Translations under genes and position numbers: made by a program | Shown: one piece after another, positions 1-12,092 of the stretch | Layout of the letters: the number at the start of each line of letters is the position of its first letter | How positions within the stretch are numbered: position 1 is the first letter of the stretch | NCBI GenBank assembly: GCA_035578155.1 | Contig: JAPWDM010000005.1 | Span: 51,342,454 to 51,406,453 of the forward strand | Direction of reading: 5' to 3' | From: Brachynemurus nebulosus | Taxonomy: Eukaryota > Arthropoda > Insecta > Neuroptera > Myrmeleontidae | DNA length: 64,000 nucleotides | The notes under the pieces: generated by a model | The model's input: only the letters and a program-made list of their open reading frames with translations | What the model was told of the DNA's origin: nothing | The model's database searches: none

Positions 1-49
1 TCGCGGAACACTTAACGACTGATCACACAACACACTTTGGGAACCACTG
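1..49. mobile_element. Right end of a truncated hAT-like element
   Basis: The window opens inside sequence ending CACTTTGGGAACCACTG, which resembles the terminal inverted repeats of hAT transposons that begin CAG and continue with a TTCCCAAA-type motif. The other end is off the window, so neither length nor target duplication can be checked. A related end (CAGGGTTTCCCAAACT) occurs at 16402. Confidence 0.4.
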
Positions 50-148
50 CATTAGCTTGTTCTTACCTGGCCCCACTTTGTTCACATCCAGCAAGTAGAT
101 GTTAAGAGTAAGAGCAATAAAATTTTAGAAGTTATTTTTACTCTGGAA

Positions 149-410
149 CAAAGACGTAACTACAATGGAGCAGGTGGAGCAGTCGCTCTAGGGCTCAGTA
201 GGGGAAAGAAATAGGACGCAACACGGAAAGTGAGAAATTAAACTAATTAAGGTGCTTTTTTTTGCTCTTTTTTAGGAAATGGCAAGCCAAGACTAACAAA
301 GTTTTCTCCTTTTTTTACCACTTTTATTTTTCAGGAAAAAGTGGACTCTTCATAGAAGGCCGCTTGGCCTAATGTTGCTTCAGTGTGCAAAATTTGTAGT
401 AATGCCTCTG
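149..410. mobile_element. hAT-type MITE with 8-bp target duplication
   Basis: The left end CAAAGACGTAACTACAA pairs with the reverse complement of the right end, CAGAGGCATTACTACAAA. The flanks are CTCTGGAA (141-148) and ATCTGGAA (411-418), an 8-bp duplication with one change. At 262 bp, without coding capacity, this is a non-autonomous element. A second left end of the same family (CAGAGGCGTAACTACAATGG) is at 31857. It lies just beyond the first-exon gene at 598-1416, in or near that gene's first intron. Confidence 0.75.
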
Positions 411-597
411 ATCTGGAACACAATATCTCTTCTTGTTAAATAATATGTAGTGACAAGTTTATTTTACAACAACTCAAAACAAAACTGGTGACGATTGGCA
501 AGATACCTTCTATACAGCGATCGAAAACATAAAACGAGTGGCGATTGGATACTTGGACATACTTTCTTTTCCAAAACAAAATACAAATTGCCCTTAC

Positions 598-1416
598 CTT
601 TTTAAAATTAGATGAAAAAAATCTGAATTTATTTGCGAATGAAACCATCCAGTTATTTGATGTTGCTGGTTGCGTAATAATCCCATCCCCGTTATGAATC
701 TCATCAATTCGATTTAAGTTACTCGAAGGCGGAACATCAAGTAGAATCGGTAATAACGTGCTTTTTTTATTAACCGAAGCAATTGAAGTTGAATTTTTCG
801 GTGTTGAACTGAACAAACGTTTTGGTTCTGTGAACGATTTCAGGTCCGGCGAGCTTCGTCCACGTTTTCTACTAGATCTTACTGGAGTTAGTTGTATCGG
901 TACTTTGTCATTTGTTTCGTAGGACTGGGGATAATTTGACGTTGAAGGGTTATTGTTTAATTGAAATTTGAAACGTTCAGTCGATTTTTGGTGTCGTAAA
1001 AATGTCGATGAAATACTTTTATGAATTTGTCTGTTTGTTGTCACGGTTAGTAGACTAGAAGACGATACGGGTCTGCCCGTGGGTGTTCTCCTTTTGTCGT
1101 TATCGTTTTGATTAATCAAACCTTTAGGAGTCAAGATTGTTGCGGATACGTTAGCATTTTCATCAAGCACCTCTATATTGTCAAATTTGACCGTACTTAT
1201 TGATTCCGTTTGGTCTAAAATTTCGTTAGCGTTACAGATAGCATCATTTTTGTCATCTATTATCATTCGGTCATCTGATATGGTAGAATTATTACTATAG
1301 TCCATTTCGTCGTTTTTACTTAAAGGAAGCGTTTCTACATGTATTCCATTTTTTGAATTGTTTTGTTTGTTTTTCTTTCTTCGTGGTGTACATTTTTTTC
1401 GGTTACGATGCGGCAT
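598..1416 (-). CDS. First coding exon of an unidentified, probably nuclear protein (partial gene)
   Basis: The minus strand encodes 273 uninterrupted codons from the ATG at 1416-1414 to a strong donor (AAG|GTAAGG, GT at 597-596) that cuts in phase 0. Past the donor the frame continues into what looks like intron, so the later exons must be beyond position 1. I do not recognise the protein. It starts with a very basic stretch (residues 4-16, many Arg/Lys), has an acidic, Asn/Asp-rich part at about 30-85, and several Ser/Thr-Pro sites, including LTPKG, RTPTGR, LTPVRSSRKRGRSSPD and SSTPKN. The RKRGR segment and N-terminal basic cluster suggest nuclear localisation; the S/T-P sites suggest proline-directed phosphorylation. 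Both are inference. An open frame this long and non-repetitive is unusual in this AT-rich window and supports a real exon. No folded domain is visible. Confidence 0.6.
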
Positions 1417-2286
1417 TTTACACCTTAGAATCTGTAAAAATATGCAACTGTATTAAATACTTCGTTAAGATAGGTTGTTTGGGTTGGTTGTGTTTTTCTA
1501 GCATCTTGATCTTAATGGAATATACGCAAACTTGAGACCACTTGAGACATGCTAAAGTATACTTTGATTATTTTAGAAGCTTTTAAATGTTTAATGATTA
1601 TTAGATTCGATTATAATCCTTATAATAATATCTGACAAGATTTTTTTCTTTTTGATAAAAGATAAAATATTAAATATTCAAATTGTAGAGGAAAAAAAAT
1701 ATATTACCTTTTAAATTTAAAATATGTATCATTTTATTATTGTTTTTATAATTTAAAAATGAAGAAAATTCATACGGAAATTTTAAAATAAACTTGAAAA
1801 TTATTATGCAGTGTTTAATGAAAATAATACTAGTTAAAACTCAATTTTTTGCTATATTTATATAATTGAAATGTCAAAACATTTCATAATTATTATATTT
1901 TATTTAAATAAATAAACAAATGGTACTTACATTTTAATTCTTAATATAAACTACATCAGATGAGGTAAATTGAAGAATAATGGTATATTTCCTTAAAAAC
2001 TAAAAAAAAGTACGTGCTAGATAAGAGAATAATGCACATGTACTGTATCTGAAAAATTTATTTTATTTTAAAAATAATTTGATTACGTAATTACGAAATT
2101 ATAAAGCTTTTGGTGCCTAATGGCACACAACGGCACAGACAACAATTTACTATAGAAACACTATCTGAAATTCAAATAAAATCAAAGGATGCTTCATTAT
2201 TGTTAATCACTGAGTACTGAATCGAACATAATAACATAATATGATTCTCTCCTCAATGTTGTTAATAGCAGTAAAAGTGGGAATCA
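1417..2286. other. AT-rich, upstream of the partial gene
   Basis: This should hold the promoter and 5' UTR of the minus-strand gene starting at 1416. I see no firm TATA box, initiator or exon. The sequence is very AT-rich with no long open frame. Confidence 0.4.
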
Positions 2287-2440
2287 TAGGTGTAACTATA
2301 AATTTGGAGCCTTGGGGCAAATTTGACTCAGACGCCTCAAAAATTTTCCACAAAAAAAGTCCATTTTTTTTCTTTATTTCCGGCAAGAAATACCACCGAC
2401 GAGTAAAAAAATAATAATTTCCCTTTCACAGATTCTAAGG
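2287..2440. mobile_element. Degenerate hAT-type MITE fragment
   Basis: It begins CATAGGTGTAACTATAAA, close to the CAGNGGCGTAACTA ends of the elements at 149 and 31857. It also holds ACGAGTAAAAAAA near 2399, a decayed form of the GCTCGTCA core shared by other short elements here. No right end or target duplication was found. Confidence 0.35.
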
Positions 2441-3254
2441 ATTACAACATAAAAAAAAATGTTTTAAAAAATCGGCCAAAAGCGAATGGAGTTCGCACAG
2501 TGAGCAGTCAATAGGCAAAACTAAGCTTCTTTTATTTAATCTTAAAATTCTTTTTTTAAATCTTATTCAAATTTGCTTTTGATAACTTCTCATCAAGATT
2601 TTATTTCCAAAAATGGTTTATGAATTATCGGAATTATTTAATTTAAAAAATTAATAACATTAAATCAATTAATTTATTGTAAATTTATTGTAAGTTCCAT
2701 CTGTAAATTATATAATTATGTATAATGCAACCGACCCAACAATTGATTTTGTTCTTATTTAAAAATTATGTAAACTATAGTACTTAACTGGCATGTTGTT
2801 TGCATAACTTGTATTATACAATAACAAATTTTTAGCCTTATTATGTAATGTTTATTCACATAATATGTTTCTGCTAATACGCATGAAATAGATAATATAA
2901 GTAAGATAAGTAAAATCTAAGTCATCTGGTTTATGAAAAAAGTTTTGCCCAAAATAATTGGGATCTTTTGTTATACCTTTCACTTAAGTTTCCACTAGAA
3001 CCACTAATCAAAATATGTATATCAAAATTTTGCTCCTTTTAATGTCCCATACATAAAATTATTTTAAACCAGTTTACAACGTTCAAACCTTCAAATTTAC
3101 CTGTAATCGACTCTCAAAATTTACCTGTAATCGAAATTTATCAACTAAAGTTTCTAAAAAAAAATAATAGTCAACTTGATATAGGCCGTTAGTTATAACC
3201 AGAACCTATCAGTTATAACCGAAAATCTTTAAACTATATCTATATCCATTTCGT

Positions 3255-3535
3255 CAGGACCGGATTTACCCTTTTGGAGACCACTTTTCAAGTGGTGGTC
3301 CCTATAAGTAGTACTTCACATTTGGAGACCCCTCAATACTTTTGTGGAGGCCCCTGCTAAAGGATTAAGGAATTTCTTCGAAATTTACCAAATTTTCCCC
3401 AAAATTAGAGCTGGCGAGCAAAAAAGCGCTTATTCTTTCTATTTTACTCCTCTTATGATTTTTTGAAGGTCCCTATTTATTTTGTGGAGGCCTCGGGGCA
3501 CGCTCCTCAAATGCCCTTATACAAATCCGGCTCTG
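3255..3535. mobile_element. hAT-type MITE, CAGRRCCGGATTTA family
   Basis: The left end CAGGACCGGATTTACC faces the right end, whose reverse complement is CAGAGCCGGATTTGTA. The flanks CATTTCGT (3247-3254) and CATTTCAT (3536-3543) are an 8-bp duplication with one mismatch. It is 281 bp with no coding capacity. The reverse complement of its right end matches the element starting at 48466 for about 60 bp. Confidence 0.75.
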
Positions 3536-4199
3536 CATTTCATTACATATTATACAACGTCTTTAGTTAATTCGCGATTTAGCTGACTAATACGCGTAAT
3601 TGATGTTTTCGTATATTAACCGTAACATTTATATGCTTTATACTTTATATTATTCATAAAAATGGTCGAAAAATATGTACCTAGTAATAAAAATTACATA
3701 TACGGGTCCTACTGGATTCCCGCATATGTTTTAAAACTAATTAAATTAATAAGCATGATTATCTAAACCATCTAAACCTATGTGATGCATTATACGAGCT
3801 ACAACGGATTACATATAAGTTCGATTTTGATAAAATTTTGTCCCGAAGGATACAATATCTTTAATTGGTCATTTAATTCTGTTTTTAAATTTTTTAAGTA
3901 TAACTAGAACAAAAGTACTTCCATAAGAACAACTGAAATATAGAAAAAATTAAAAAAATAAAAAATAAAAAATCATTACAAACAAAAAGTATGTAATTAA
4001 ATTTATCAAGGTAAGCAAGTCTATGCTAAACTGCAATAATTTAGGAAAGTAGTTTAATATGTATTTCTTTGAGATACATAGATAGTCCCTTTAAACGGTT
4101 AATTGATCATCTACGTCTTATCACAGTTACGTTAATTCTTTTAATGAAATATCTATGTATATAAGGTATGTAATCTGTAATAGAATGGTGAAAGGTAGG

Positions 4200-4458
4200 C
4201 AGTGGCGTAGTTAACATAACCGGCGCCCGGGGCACGACACTTTATTGGCGCCCTTGTAGAAAACATTATTGCTTTTTTCCTCCCAAAAAACAAATGACGA
4301 GCAAAAAAAACCTCATACCAAATTTTTTTGGCGCCCCCCCCAAGACTTGCCGGCTTTGGGCACATTTGACGCCCCTCTTTGGCGCACATTTGGCGCCCCT
4401 CTGCGAGTGGTGCCCGGTGCATGATAGACCCCCTTGCACCCCTCTCGCTACGCCTCTG
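4200..4458. mobile_element. hAT-type MITE with perfect 8-bp target duplication
   Basis: The ends are CAGTGGCGTAGTTAAC and, reverse complemented, CAGAGGCGTAGCGAG. AAGGTAGG is duplicated exactly at 4192-4199 and 4459-4466. The 259-bp body is locally GC-rich (repeated GGCGCCC) and holds the GACGAGCAAAAAAA core at about 4295-4310. Two overlapping open frames on opposite strands here are by-products of this composition. Confidence 0.85.
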
Positions 4459-4897
4459 AAGGTAGGGTTAATTGAAGAGAAATATTGTTGATCCGGTTGA
4501 TCCTTTATCGAATAAGAAAATTACTTGTCACATATTCACTTCTTGGTGCTTTATGATTTCAAAGGATGCGTCCGATGCGTATATTATGTGCATCATGTGC
4601 ATTATCTACCATAAAATTTTATAGCTTTATGAGTAAGCAAGAAGTGGGAAGGAGTTTAAATGAAACGTAAAAGCCTACACTTTTACATATAAATACACAT
4701 ATAAATATGTTTTTTGGTTGAGATTTGGACGAAAGTCTATCATGAAATAATTTTTAACAATATGATTGTATTTTAACACCTTAACGGTTGTAAATGCTGT
4801 AAAGCATTATTAAGTTAAATCTGACTAACTGCAACACAACGCTATACCTGTCTATACCGTAGTGTATGTATTATCTTCAACCGATTGTACATTTAGT

Positions 4898-5010
4898 CAG
4901 GACCGGCGAGAGGGTAGGGCAGATGAGGCAATTGCTCGGGGGCCCGTAGCCTCGAAAGTGAGACGACGTTTTTCTTTTCTTTTTTTTTTGCTCGTCAATT
5001 GTATTTTCGG
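4898..5010. mobile_element. Truncated hAT-type MITE, CCGGCGAGAG family
   Basis: The left end CAGGACCGGCGAGAGGG and the next 50 bp match the reverse complement of the element at 58723-58864. It carries TTTTTTGCTCGTCA at about 4983-4997. I could not find a right end, so the element looks truncated and the end given is approximate. Confidence 0.55.
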
Positions 5011-7766
5011 GGAAAAAATGTTTGAAAATTTCTTGTTACAGCCAGCCGCGTATTTCCGTTTGCGTGTTCAATAGGAGGCACTGTTGCCTCGAAACCCACT
5101 CGTTTTTGTATGGCTAGGCTCTTCTTCCAAACACGTGCCTAATTCAAGTCCTCCGCCCTCTAAACGCGTACGGATTTGTAACGCACATTGTTTTTTCAAG
5201 CACGTATTCAGGGAAACACTATGATTAGAAGGTTAGTCATTAGCGCTGGCAACCAACACTAATCGTTATAAAGGTCACACATTTGAGCCTAGTAGAAAAA
5301 CTCCCACAGAAAGTCTGGTGAATAAATAAAAGTGAATATTTAGACTTTTTGATGTGAACACTCACGTTGGAGAGAATATAATATTATAAGCTTGTAGTTA
5401 AATGACTTTTTGATTCTTCTGACTTGTGAATTTTTCTAGATATTCAAATTGAATTGATACGTCCAATGCATAAAATGGTAGCTTTGACAACGAAAAGCTA
5501 TAAGCTTTTAATGTCAATTTTTTGATAAATCAGTTTTTACCTGAAGATGACGAGACTAGAGGTGAAGAATTAGGCTAAGAAGAAAAAATGAAGGTGTTTT
5601 TAAAATATGGCAGAAAATACTGGATTTTCTTGTTGGTAAAAGTTCTATCATTTCTTGTTTCCAATCATTTTATTTAATTGGTTTGTTGACTATAATACTG
5701 GCATTAGTTGTTTTTCACTATTCCTTTCATTCTGCGCACCTTTCCACCCAACAAAGTCTTTTTAAAGGGAAATGAAGTTAGTTACCCAGATAGTTTTTAG
5801 AATTTCAACTACTAACTAGTTATATTTTGACAGATTATATGACTGAACAAACGATTTTAACATCAAGTAATAACAAAATATTTTTATATGAAGCGTTTTA
5901 CTAAAAATTTCGAGAACATAAGAGAAACTGATTATTTTAAAATATGGGTACCAATTCTATTTTTCACACCTACAATTGGGTTCTCTTTACATAGTTGGGA
6001 ACGTTGGGAATGTGCAGGTATCTAGTATTTTGTGTTTTCGGAGATAGATAAAATAAGTAATTAAACTGGGTCTGTGGGAATAAAACGGATAAACAATAAA
6101 ATTATTAAGTTACGCCATCCGCCATTTTGATAACTCAACAATATGGCTGATATCAACGGTTTTTTACTGTTACGCCATGTTTTATTTTACGTAATACAAA
6201 TATAATAATATGACGACAATCACTTAAATGATTAACTCAAATATTATATCAGTACGTATTTAAATTCTTAACAAAGAGTATAACATCACTATCTACGAAT
6301 CAGACTTATTTTAATAATACATTAACAGCTAAACCGACGGTGTGTGCGCTATACTAAAAAACTCTCACTTTTCAGTTCAATATGTAAGTGCTCAACAATA
6401 ATACAAATTTTAATTAAAAATAAAGAATTTAATTCAATTTAAAATGATTATTTAACTAATTTCCACATTGGGTTTCTTATTACTTTTGAATAATTCAGTG
6501 TTACTGATTCATTGTTATAAACTTTTTTTTTTTTTTTGAAAATAAAACGTTACAGTGTGTTTGCATCAACAACAAAGAAGTGGTATTTTTTTCAATTTTA
6601 GTTACTGTGGTGGATGATAAATAAAATTTTGGTATGTATGACTCAAATAAATTAAATTTTTAATTAATTAAAGACTTTTAGTACATAGGTTTCAGTTGCA
6701 TTTTAAAACTTTTGTTGTTTAAACTTGTTTAGTAGTGTAAATGATTCATATTTTTTCAATGTTATTAAACAATTTGACATAATATATTGGTAAATATTCG
6801 ATTGTTTTACATAATTTCTGGCATCATTACAGACATTATGGAGTAATTTTTAATAAAACTTAAAATCTGTTTTCCTTTAATTTTAGAGGAAGTAATTTTT
6901 GTGTTTACTTTTAAAATATAAAATTTTGCAGTTTTTACCGTTGGGCACTTTACAATAAACTATTAAATTCGACACAAACTTTTGTCCAGTGGCGGTTCAC
7001 AGAATAGTAATTACTTGTCATTACAGATAAGTAGATAACTTATAATTAGTTTAATTATATGCGTGGTGAAATTACATAATTTGTAATACATGTTTATTAT
7101 GTATATTATCTTGTTTAGATGTGTTCCAATTATTAGAGGAAGTTATTTGAGATAATTCTTCATATCATCTAGAATTAGAATTTTTTCAACAGAATATTAA
7201 ATGAAACTTATTTCGAATTAACGCCCTGGGTGTCAACAACCTTATTTGTTTTATACATGTATAAAATGTTTTGTATATAAAGAAATTCACATTAAGATTT
7301 GCCATGTAGGTGTGTTATTGGAAATATCTTCATGTTACAAATAAGATATTGCAAAAGTAAAACCTGAATTTGTTGAACAAAACTAAAAATGCTAATCAAC
7401 AAGTTTCTGCCTACCTGCAAAATATAATTATATGCCTATGTGTATATGAGATTTTGCACTTGTGTAATTTAGATAACTTTTGATTATTCATAAGATAGGA
7501 ATGAAGAGGTTGAATTAGTTTTTTTGTACACAAAGAAATTGATTGTTAAAATAATAAAATAAAATGAGATTTATTTAAATAGTTTTGTGGTGTCCCTAGG
7601 GCTATCGTGACCCCAGGAAATTGTTATGGATCTTTACTGTCTTTTCTTTACATTCATAAAGGTTCAATACGGATTGATCTGTTATTTTTAAGCTGCAACT
7701 ATTTGTTTTCTCGAAAAAAAAGAATGTTTTTTAAGTTTAAGATTGTCTAGTAAAAACTGTGTCCAA
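5011..7766. other. AT-rich intergenic sequence
   Basis: No supported gene is present. A slightly GC-richer stretch at about 5070-5200 may be decayed transposon sequence. The rest is AT-rich with frequent stops in all frames. Confidence 0.4.
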
Positions 7767-8240
7767 CTAATATTATAAATGCAAAAGTGAGTTTGATTGT
7801 CTCTCTCCGCTTTTACAACTCAACAGTTTAACCAGTCGATTTGAAATTTTGCACTAGGATAACTGAAGTAGGCAGGTGAATTAAAGATATAGGCTACTTT
7901 TTGCCTAGGAACAAAATTTAACTCCTGCGAAAAAATCGTTATTAGCTTCGCCTTCAAGCCTCAGCCTCTTACCAACCGATTAGAAATTTTGCATAGTGAT
8001 AGGGAAACATAGAAGGACATAAGCTAGCTTTTACCACGGCGAAACATTTCATTATCTGTGTTTGGTACGAGACAATGAAATTACGATTGTTGACTGTGAA
8101 ATAAACCAATGATCAACGAAAAAAGACATAGGCTATTTTTTATCTCGGGAAAACATATGAGTTCCATGCACCGTTAACTTTATAGGTATCATAATTTCGC
8201 ATACCACACAAGCAAAGCTACGGGTAGAAGCTAATTATGT
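7767..8240. repeat. Degenerate interspersed repeat
   Basis: It starts CTAATATTATAAATGCAAAAG, then carries two diverged copies of a segment around ACCRRYCGATTTGAAATTTTGCA, and ends near AGCAAAGCTACGGGTAGAAGCTA. Pieces of the same family occur at 14592-14632 (GAAGCCGCGGGTAACAGCTAGT) and, inverted, at 19040-19238 (ending ATAATATTAGTTA). Repeats of this form are widespread in insect genomes. The CTAGT-type ending may point to a Helitron, but that is unproven. Confidence 0.45.
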
Positions 8241-8747
8241 ATATATCATAGTTTCATAGTTATATATTTGTGTTCAATAATTTTCGGATGTAGCGACCAA
8301 ATTATAGTTGTACCGCCATCGTTGTTATAATCGCAATCCAGTGGAGACCTATGACTAGTTCTTCGTTCTTGAAATAATGATATTTTCAATTGAACGTCGC
8401 GTTTCTTAATTTTCTATTCAAAAGATGTTTTCTCTACTTGCACATACATACACACATTACAAACCTCGACAAAATCTATATGTAGAATAAAAAAAAATTA
8501 TTCTAAAAATAGAAGCGTCAGCGAACCCTGATGTTAGGCAAGATTATGTTATGTACAGATTTTAAATGATTTCAAAACTATATCTGCTTATGTAAATATT
8601 TAATTTTCCAATTTATAAATAACTTACATTGCATAATTTCAAAATTCTTTGTTCAAAATTTTGTTGGCGTTTTTCGAATAACTTTAAAAGTATTGCACGA
8701 TTGTAATCCAAAAGTCGTGCCGTAGATCGATATGAATTGAGACATAA

Positions 8748-9418
8748 CGCTCCTTTCACATTATACGGTTTTTGCCGTACGGCAAAAAACCGTACGGTCG
8801 CATTTTTTTAGTGTAGTGAAGAAGAGCATTGGACCTTTCACATTACACGGTCACGGCAAAATGCCGTTGCCGTGCCGTGTAGCAGCCGTCTCTTGCCACT
8901 GGAGTTGACGGTTGCCGTACGGCGTTTTTAGCTCAGTAGTGTATGTAATTAAATGGATGCTTTCACATTAGACGGCTTTTTAACGTACGGCATTAACAAT
9001 ATTTTGTTGAATTTCATGTTAATTATTAATTTTATTTGTGAAATGGATGAAACTAATGTTGAATGTGATAACCAGTATTTTAATAGATTGTATGTAATTT
9101 CGAAATTGTGTGTTTTGATGTTAAGTTCGTTAAGAAATTAATCAAATGAGTCTGTAAACATCCGAAAATAGTTGAAAAACTTATTTTCGTAATTTTTCAG
9201 GTCTTCAAAGAGTGATAATAAATAATCCTACTTTCTATTTCCTCTGATTTATAAAATTAACTTTAATGACACTTATTATTTGTATAATGTTGCAAGTCGA
9301 ATAAAGATATTCAGTTTACAACGGCAAAAAACCGTGCAATGTGAAAGTAACAATATCACGGTAAAAAGCCGTACGGTTTTTTACCGTACGGCGAAAACCG
9401 TACAATGTGAAAGGAGCG
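8748..9418. mobile_element. Harbinger-like DNA element with TAA target duplication
   Basis: The inverted ends CGCTCCTTTCACATTATACG and CGCTCCTTTCACATTGTACG differ at one position, and both are flanked by TAA (8745-8747, 9419-9421). A 3-bp TWA target is typical of PIF/Harbinger elements. The 671-bp body repeats the end motif (CTTTCACATTA near 8835 and 8959) and alternating CCGTACGGC palindromes. The open frames at 8953-9141 and 9280-9543 are repeat-derived; no transposase is visible. Confidence 0.65.
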
Positions 9419-9718
9419 TAAGGGTGAACGGGTGCAAAACGAAATATGTGTGTTATTCTGGAGCTTGGTTTAAAAACACTAGATGTAAAGCCGAACATGT
9501 ATCTTTCTTAAACTATAGTAGGAATAATTGTTCTTTTGAGTAGTAATAGTGAGTATGTCTAACAGTGAGTACTAATAGTGAGTAAACTGATGTCTTCAGA
9601 CAGTATCATTTTTTGTTCTCAAAAGTTTGTCTAAACACAATTTATTTTGGTATTCTTATGAATAAATTGGCGTTTACTTAATTGAATTCTTATTTATGTA
9701 TTTTGAAACATAGGTAGG

Positions 9719-9966
9719 TAACGTAAAAGCCCCCATTATGGAACGGTATCTAATACTGGAACAGTTTTGACATTTACATATTTATTTCTTTAATTAAGTA
9801 AGGAAACATTAAATGCGAGGTGAATTTAAATTGAAAAACAATCATGCTATTAATAATAATTTTTGTTATCAGACGTTTCTTTCAGAAATAACTTCATTAA
9901 TATGTAAACTTCATTAAACTGTTCCAGTATTAGTTTACCGTTCCCATAATGGGGGCTTTTACGTTA
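9719..9966. mobile_element. MITE, TAACGTAAAAGCCCC family, copy 1
   Basis: Terminal inverted repeats begin TAACGTAAAAGCCCCCATTA on both ends, with TA at the outer edge. It is 248 bp with an AT-rich middle and no coding capacity. Related copies are at 21093-21246 and 44537-44675. Confidence 0.7.
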
Positions 9967-9989
9967 TATATAAAAAAAAAGAAAACTCT

Positions 9990-10313
9990 CGCTCCAATGT
10001 CACTCCAATATCAATACCACTCAAGTAATATTTTATCGGAACGATATCAGACTTGTTATGGCATATACCTACAGTGTAAACACTTTTTTTATTCCACTCC
10101 ACTCCGCTTGCATTCAGTTGTTATGAAAAGATATTTGTATCGAACTGGGACCGAACTGGGAGTGTACCCAAAGTGGCATTATAATGTGAATAGAGAACGA
10201 ATAGGTACCAGCATGATATCAGCACTGTAATGTGAACACAAAAAGATTATATCGAATCGGGAGCGTAGTGATATCGGAGTGAGAGCGGAGCGTTAATGTA
10301 AATCGGGCCTAAC
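9990..10313. repeat. Fragment of a further DNA-transposon family
   Basis: Repeated motifs such as AATGTGAA and ATATCGGA-type strings lead to an end reading AATCGGGCCTAACTA, which resembles the terminal motif of some Harbinger-like elements. No matching left end was found. Confidence 0.3.
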
Positions 10314-10710
10314 TAAAAAAAGTTACCTATTGTAGACCAAGGGGAGGGCTGCAGCCCCCATAGCCCCCCCCCCTGGATCCGCCTATGGGGACAAGTGAAG
10401 GATGTGCTGCAACATAGAACAAAACAGTTTCAAGATTATTATAATTTCTATACTTTTTAAACTTTAGATTTTACGTTTTCTTCTACACATAATTATGAAG
10501 CATTATTCCTCTTTTGGATATATATAGGGTCGACGAAAAAAATGGAACTTTGAGAAAGTAAAAAATTTTTAAAAAAATTTTCTCAATAATACAGTGCACT
10601 GTATTTTTGCTTGTCATGACAAGCAAAAAAGGGAAATGCTTTTTCAGTTTTTCCGGGTCCCCGGGTTACAACCTCATCTGCCCCTCTGACTCTGCGCCGT
10701 GGATGTATAC
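10314..10710. repeat. Decayed hAT-like fragments and a perfect palindrome
   Basis: GC-rich strings at about 10335-10387 (GGAGGGCTGCAGCCCCC, then GGATCCGCCTATGG) and at about 10655-10700 look like decayed MITE ends. Between them, 10604-10629 is a perfect 26-bp palindrome centred on TCATGA, made of two facing copies of TTTTTGCTTGTCA. Confidence 0.35.
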
Positions 10711-11517
10711 ATACAAAAAGTTCTAAATTATACTTTAGTTGCAATTCTGGTCAATCCTACTGATCATCCCAATTCACCTTTTCATCGTTTCTTTTGACTC
10801 CGATTCACCACAGAGTAAAAATTACAGGATTTTTGTTATTTTTTCAATAGATATATTAAAAAATAGCTACTCGTAAAAGAAATAAAAAAAAGTACGGTGT
10901 AAAATTTGAATCCGGACCGATTCATCTCGATTTACGGTATGTAATAAAAATGGCGTTCATGAGGTTTCTCGATAAAATTTTGGGGACAGATGCCTACTAT
11001 TAATCATGATGTTAATTACTATGGCATAAGCAGTGCAATAAAATTTGATCGATCAGCATCAGCAAAAAGGTAGGAAGAGTGAAAAACGGTTTTTACTGAT
11101 ATCTTGAAAGATAAATCTAAAGAGATTTTCGCTTTTTTCAATCCCTGCTGCCGCCTTAATAGGCACTATTTTTTACATTATTATTTGTGTATTCTTGGCT
11201 ATTTTAATTTTGTAAGCACGACCTAGCTTTATAAAGTTCAGTGAACTCAGTAACAACTAACAATAGATTTATAATATGCAACAATACGCATTTTGCACAA
11301 GTAATTATTTAAACAACCAGATTCGTTCCGTTTGTAGTTAATAAATATTGGATCAAAACCTCCGGATCAAATTCAACAGTCCTAATCTGACAGAATTAAT
11401 CCACAATCAACGCGTTTCACACATGAACAAACTATGCAGCAAACCTAGTCCACTAAGGATTAAGTATTTTTTTTAAATCCGCTCGTATATAGTTACCTAA
11501 CAAATAAATACTTAATA

Positions 11518-11752
11518 CAGTGGAGGATTTACCAGCAAGCTGAGTAGGCTGGAGCCTAGGGCGGCAAAATGTAGAATTTGTATTTTTTTTGTCACTTACG
11601 TTTTTTAAGAAGGGCGGCAAAATGTAGAACTTGAAGTTTTTTTTGCTCGGGGCGGCAAATATGGCAAAAATGGCGGCAAAAATTTTTTTAGCTTTTCAGG
11701 GGCGGCATTTTTTACTGAGCCTAGAGCGGCACTTAGGATAAATCCGCCACTG
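11518..11752. mobile_element. hAT-type MITE, CAGTGGCGGATTTACC family, copy 1
   Basis: The left end CAGTGGAGGATTTACC and the reverse-complemented right end CAGTGGCGGATTTATCC are flanked by a perfect 8-bp duplication, ACTTAATA (11510-11517 and 11753-11760). It is 235 bp and contains repeated GGGCGGCAAAATGTAGAA units. The second copy, inverted, is at 24315-24539. Confidence 0.88.
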
Positions 11753-12092
11753 ACTTAATACTTAAATAGTATATTTTCCTAAAAGTTTATCGATAAACTT
11801 TCACAAGCTCCATTATTGTCTACAGTTGACACTTGTACTGTGTAAGATTGTATCAGTACATATTTAAGAATAAAGTAAGTTATTGAAAATGCCAGCAGAT
11901 CAATTGAAACAAAAAACCTTGCATAAATTTATTACATTAAGTCTTTTTGTCCAAATTTGGTGATTTTTGGTTATAATACTTTAAAAAAATTTTATGTCAA
12001 TGTCGCGACAAAAAAAAAAATAATTAAATATTATAAAAGTAAATTAATTTGTTAATGTGGCCACCGTAATGAACATAAATTTAAGTGATTAA

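Noticed and set aside
4153..4491. Overlapping open frames on both strands, one Arg/Cys/Pro-rich
   Set aside because: They fall on the GC-rich MITE at 4200-4458 with a perfect 8-bp duplication.
11518..11752. GGGCGGCAAAATGTAGAA repeats as a possible CRISPR or regulatory array
   Set aside because: There are too few irregular units, and they lie within a MITE defined by inverted ends and an 8-bp duplication.
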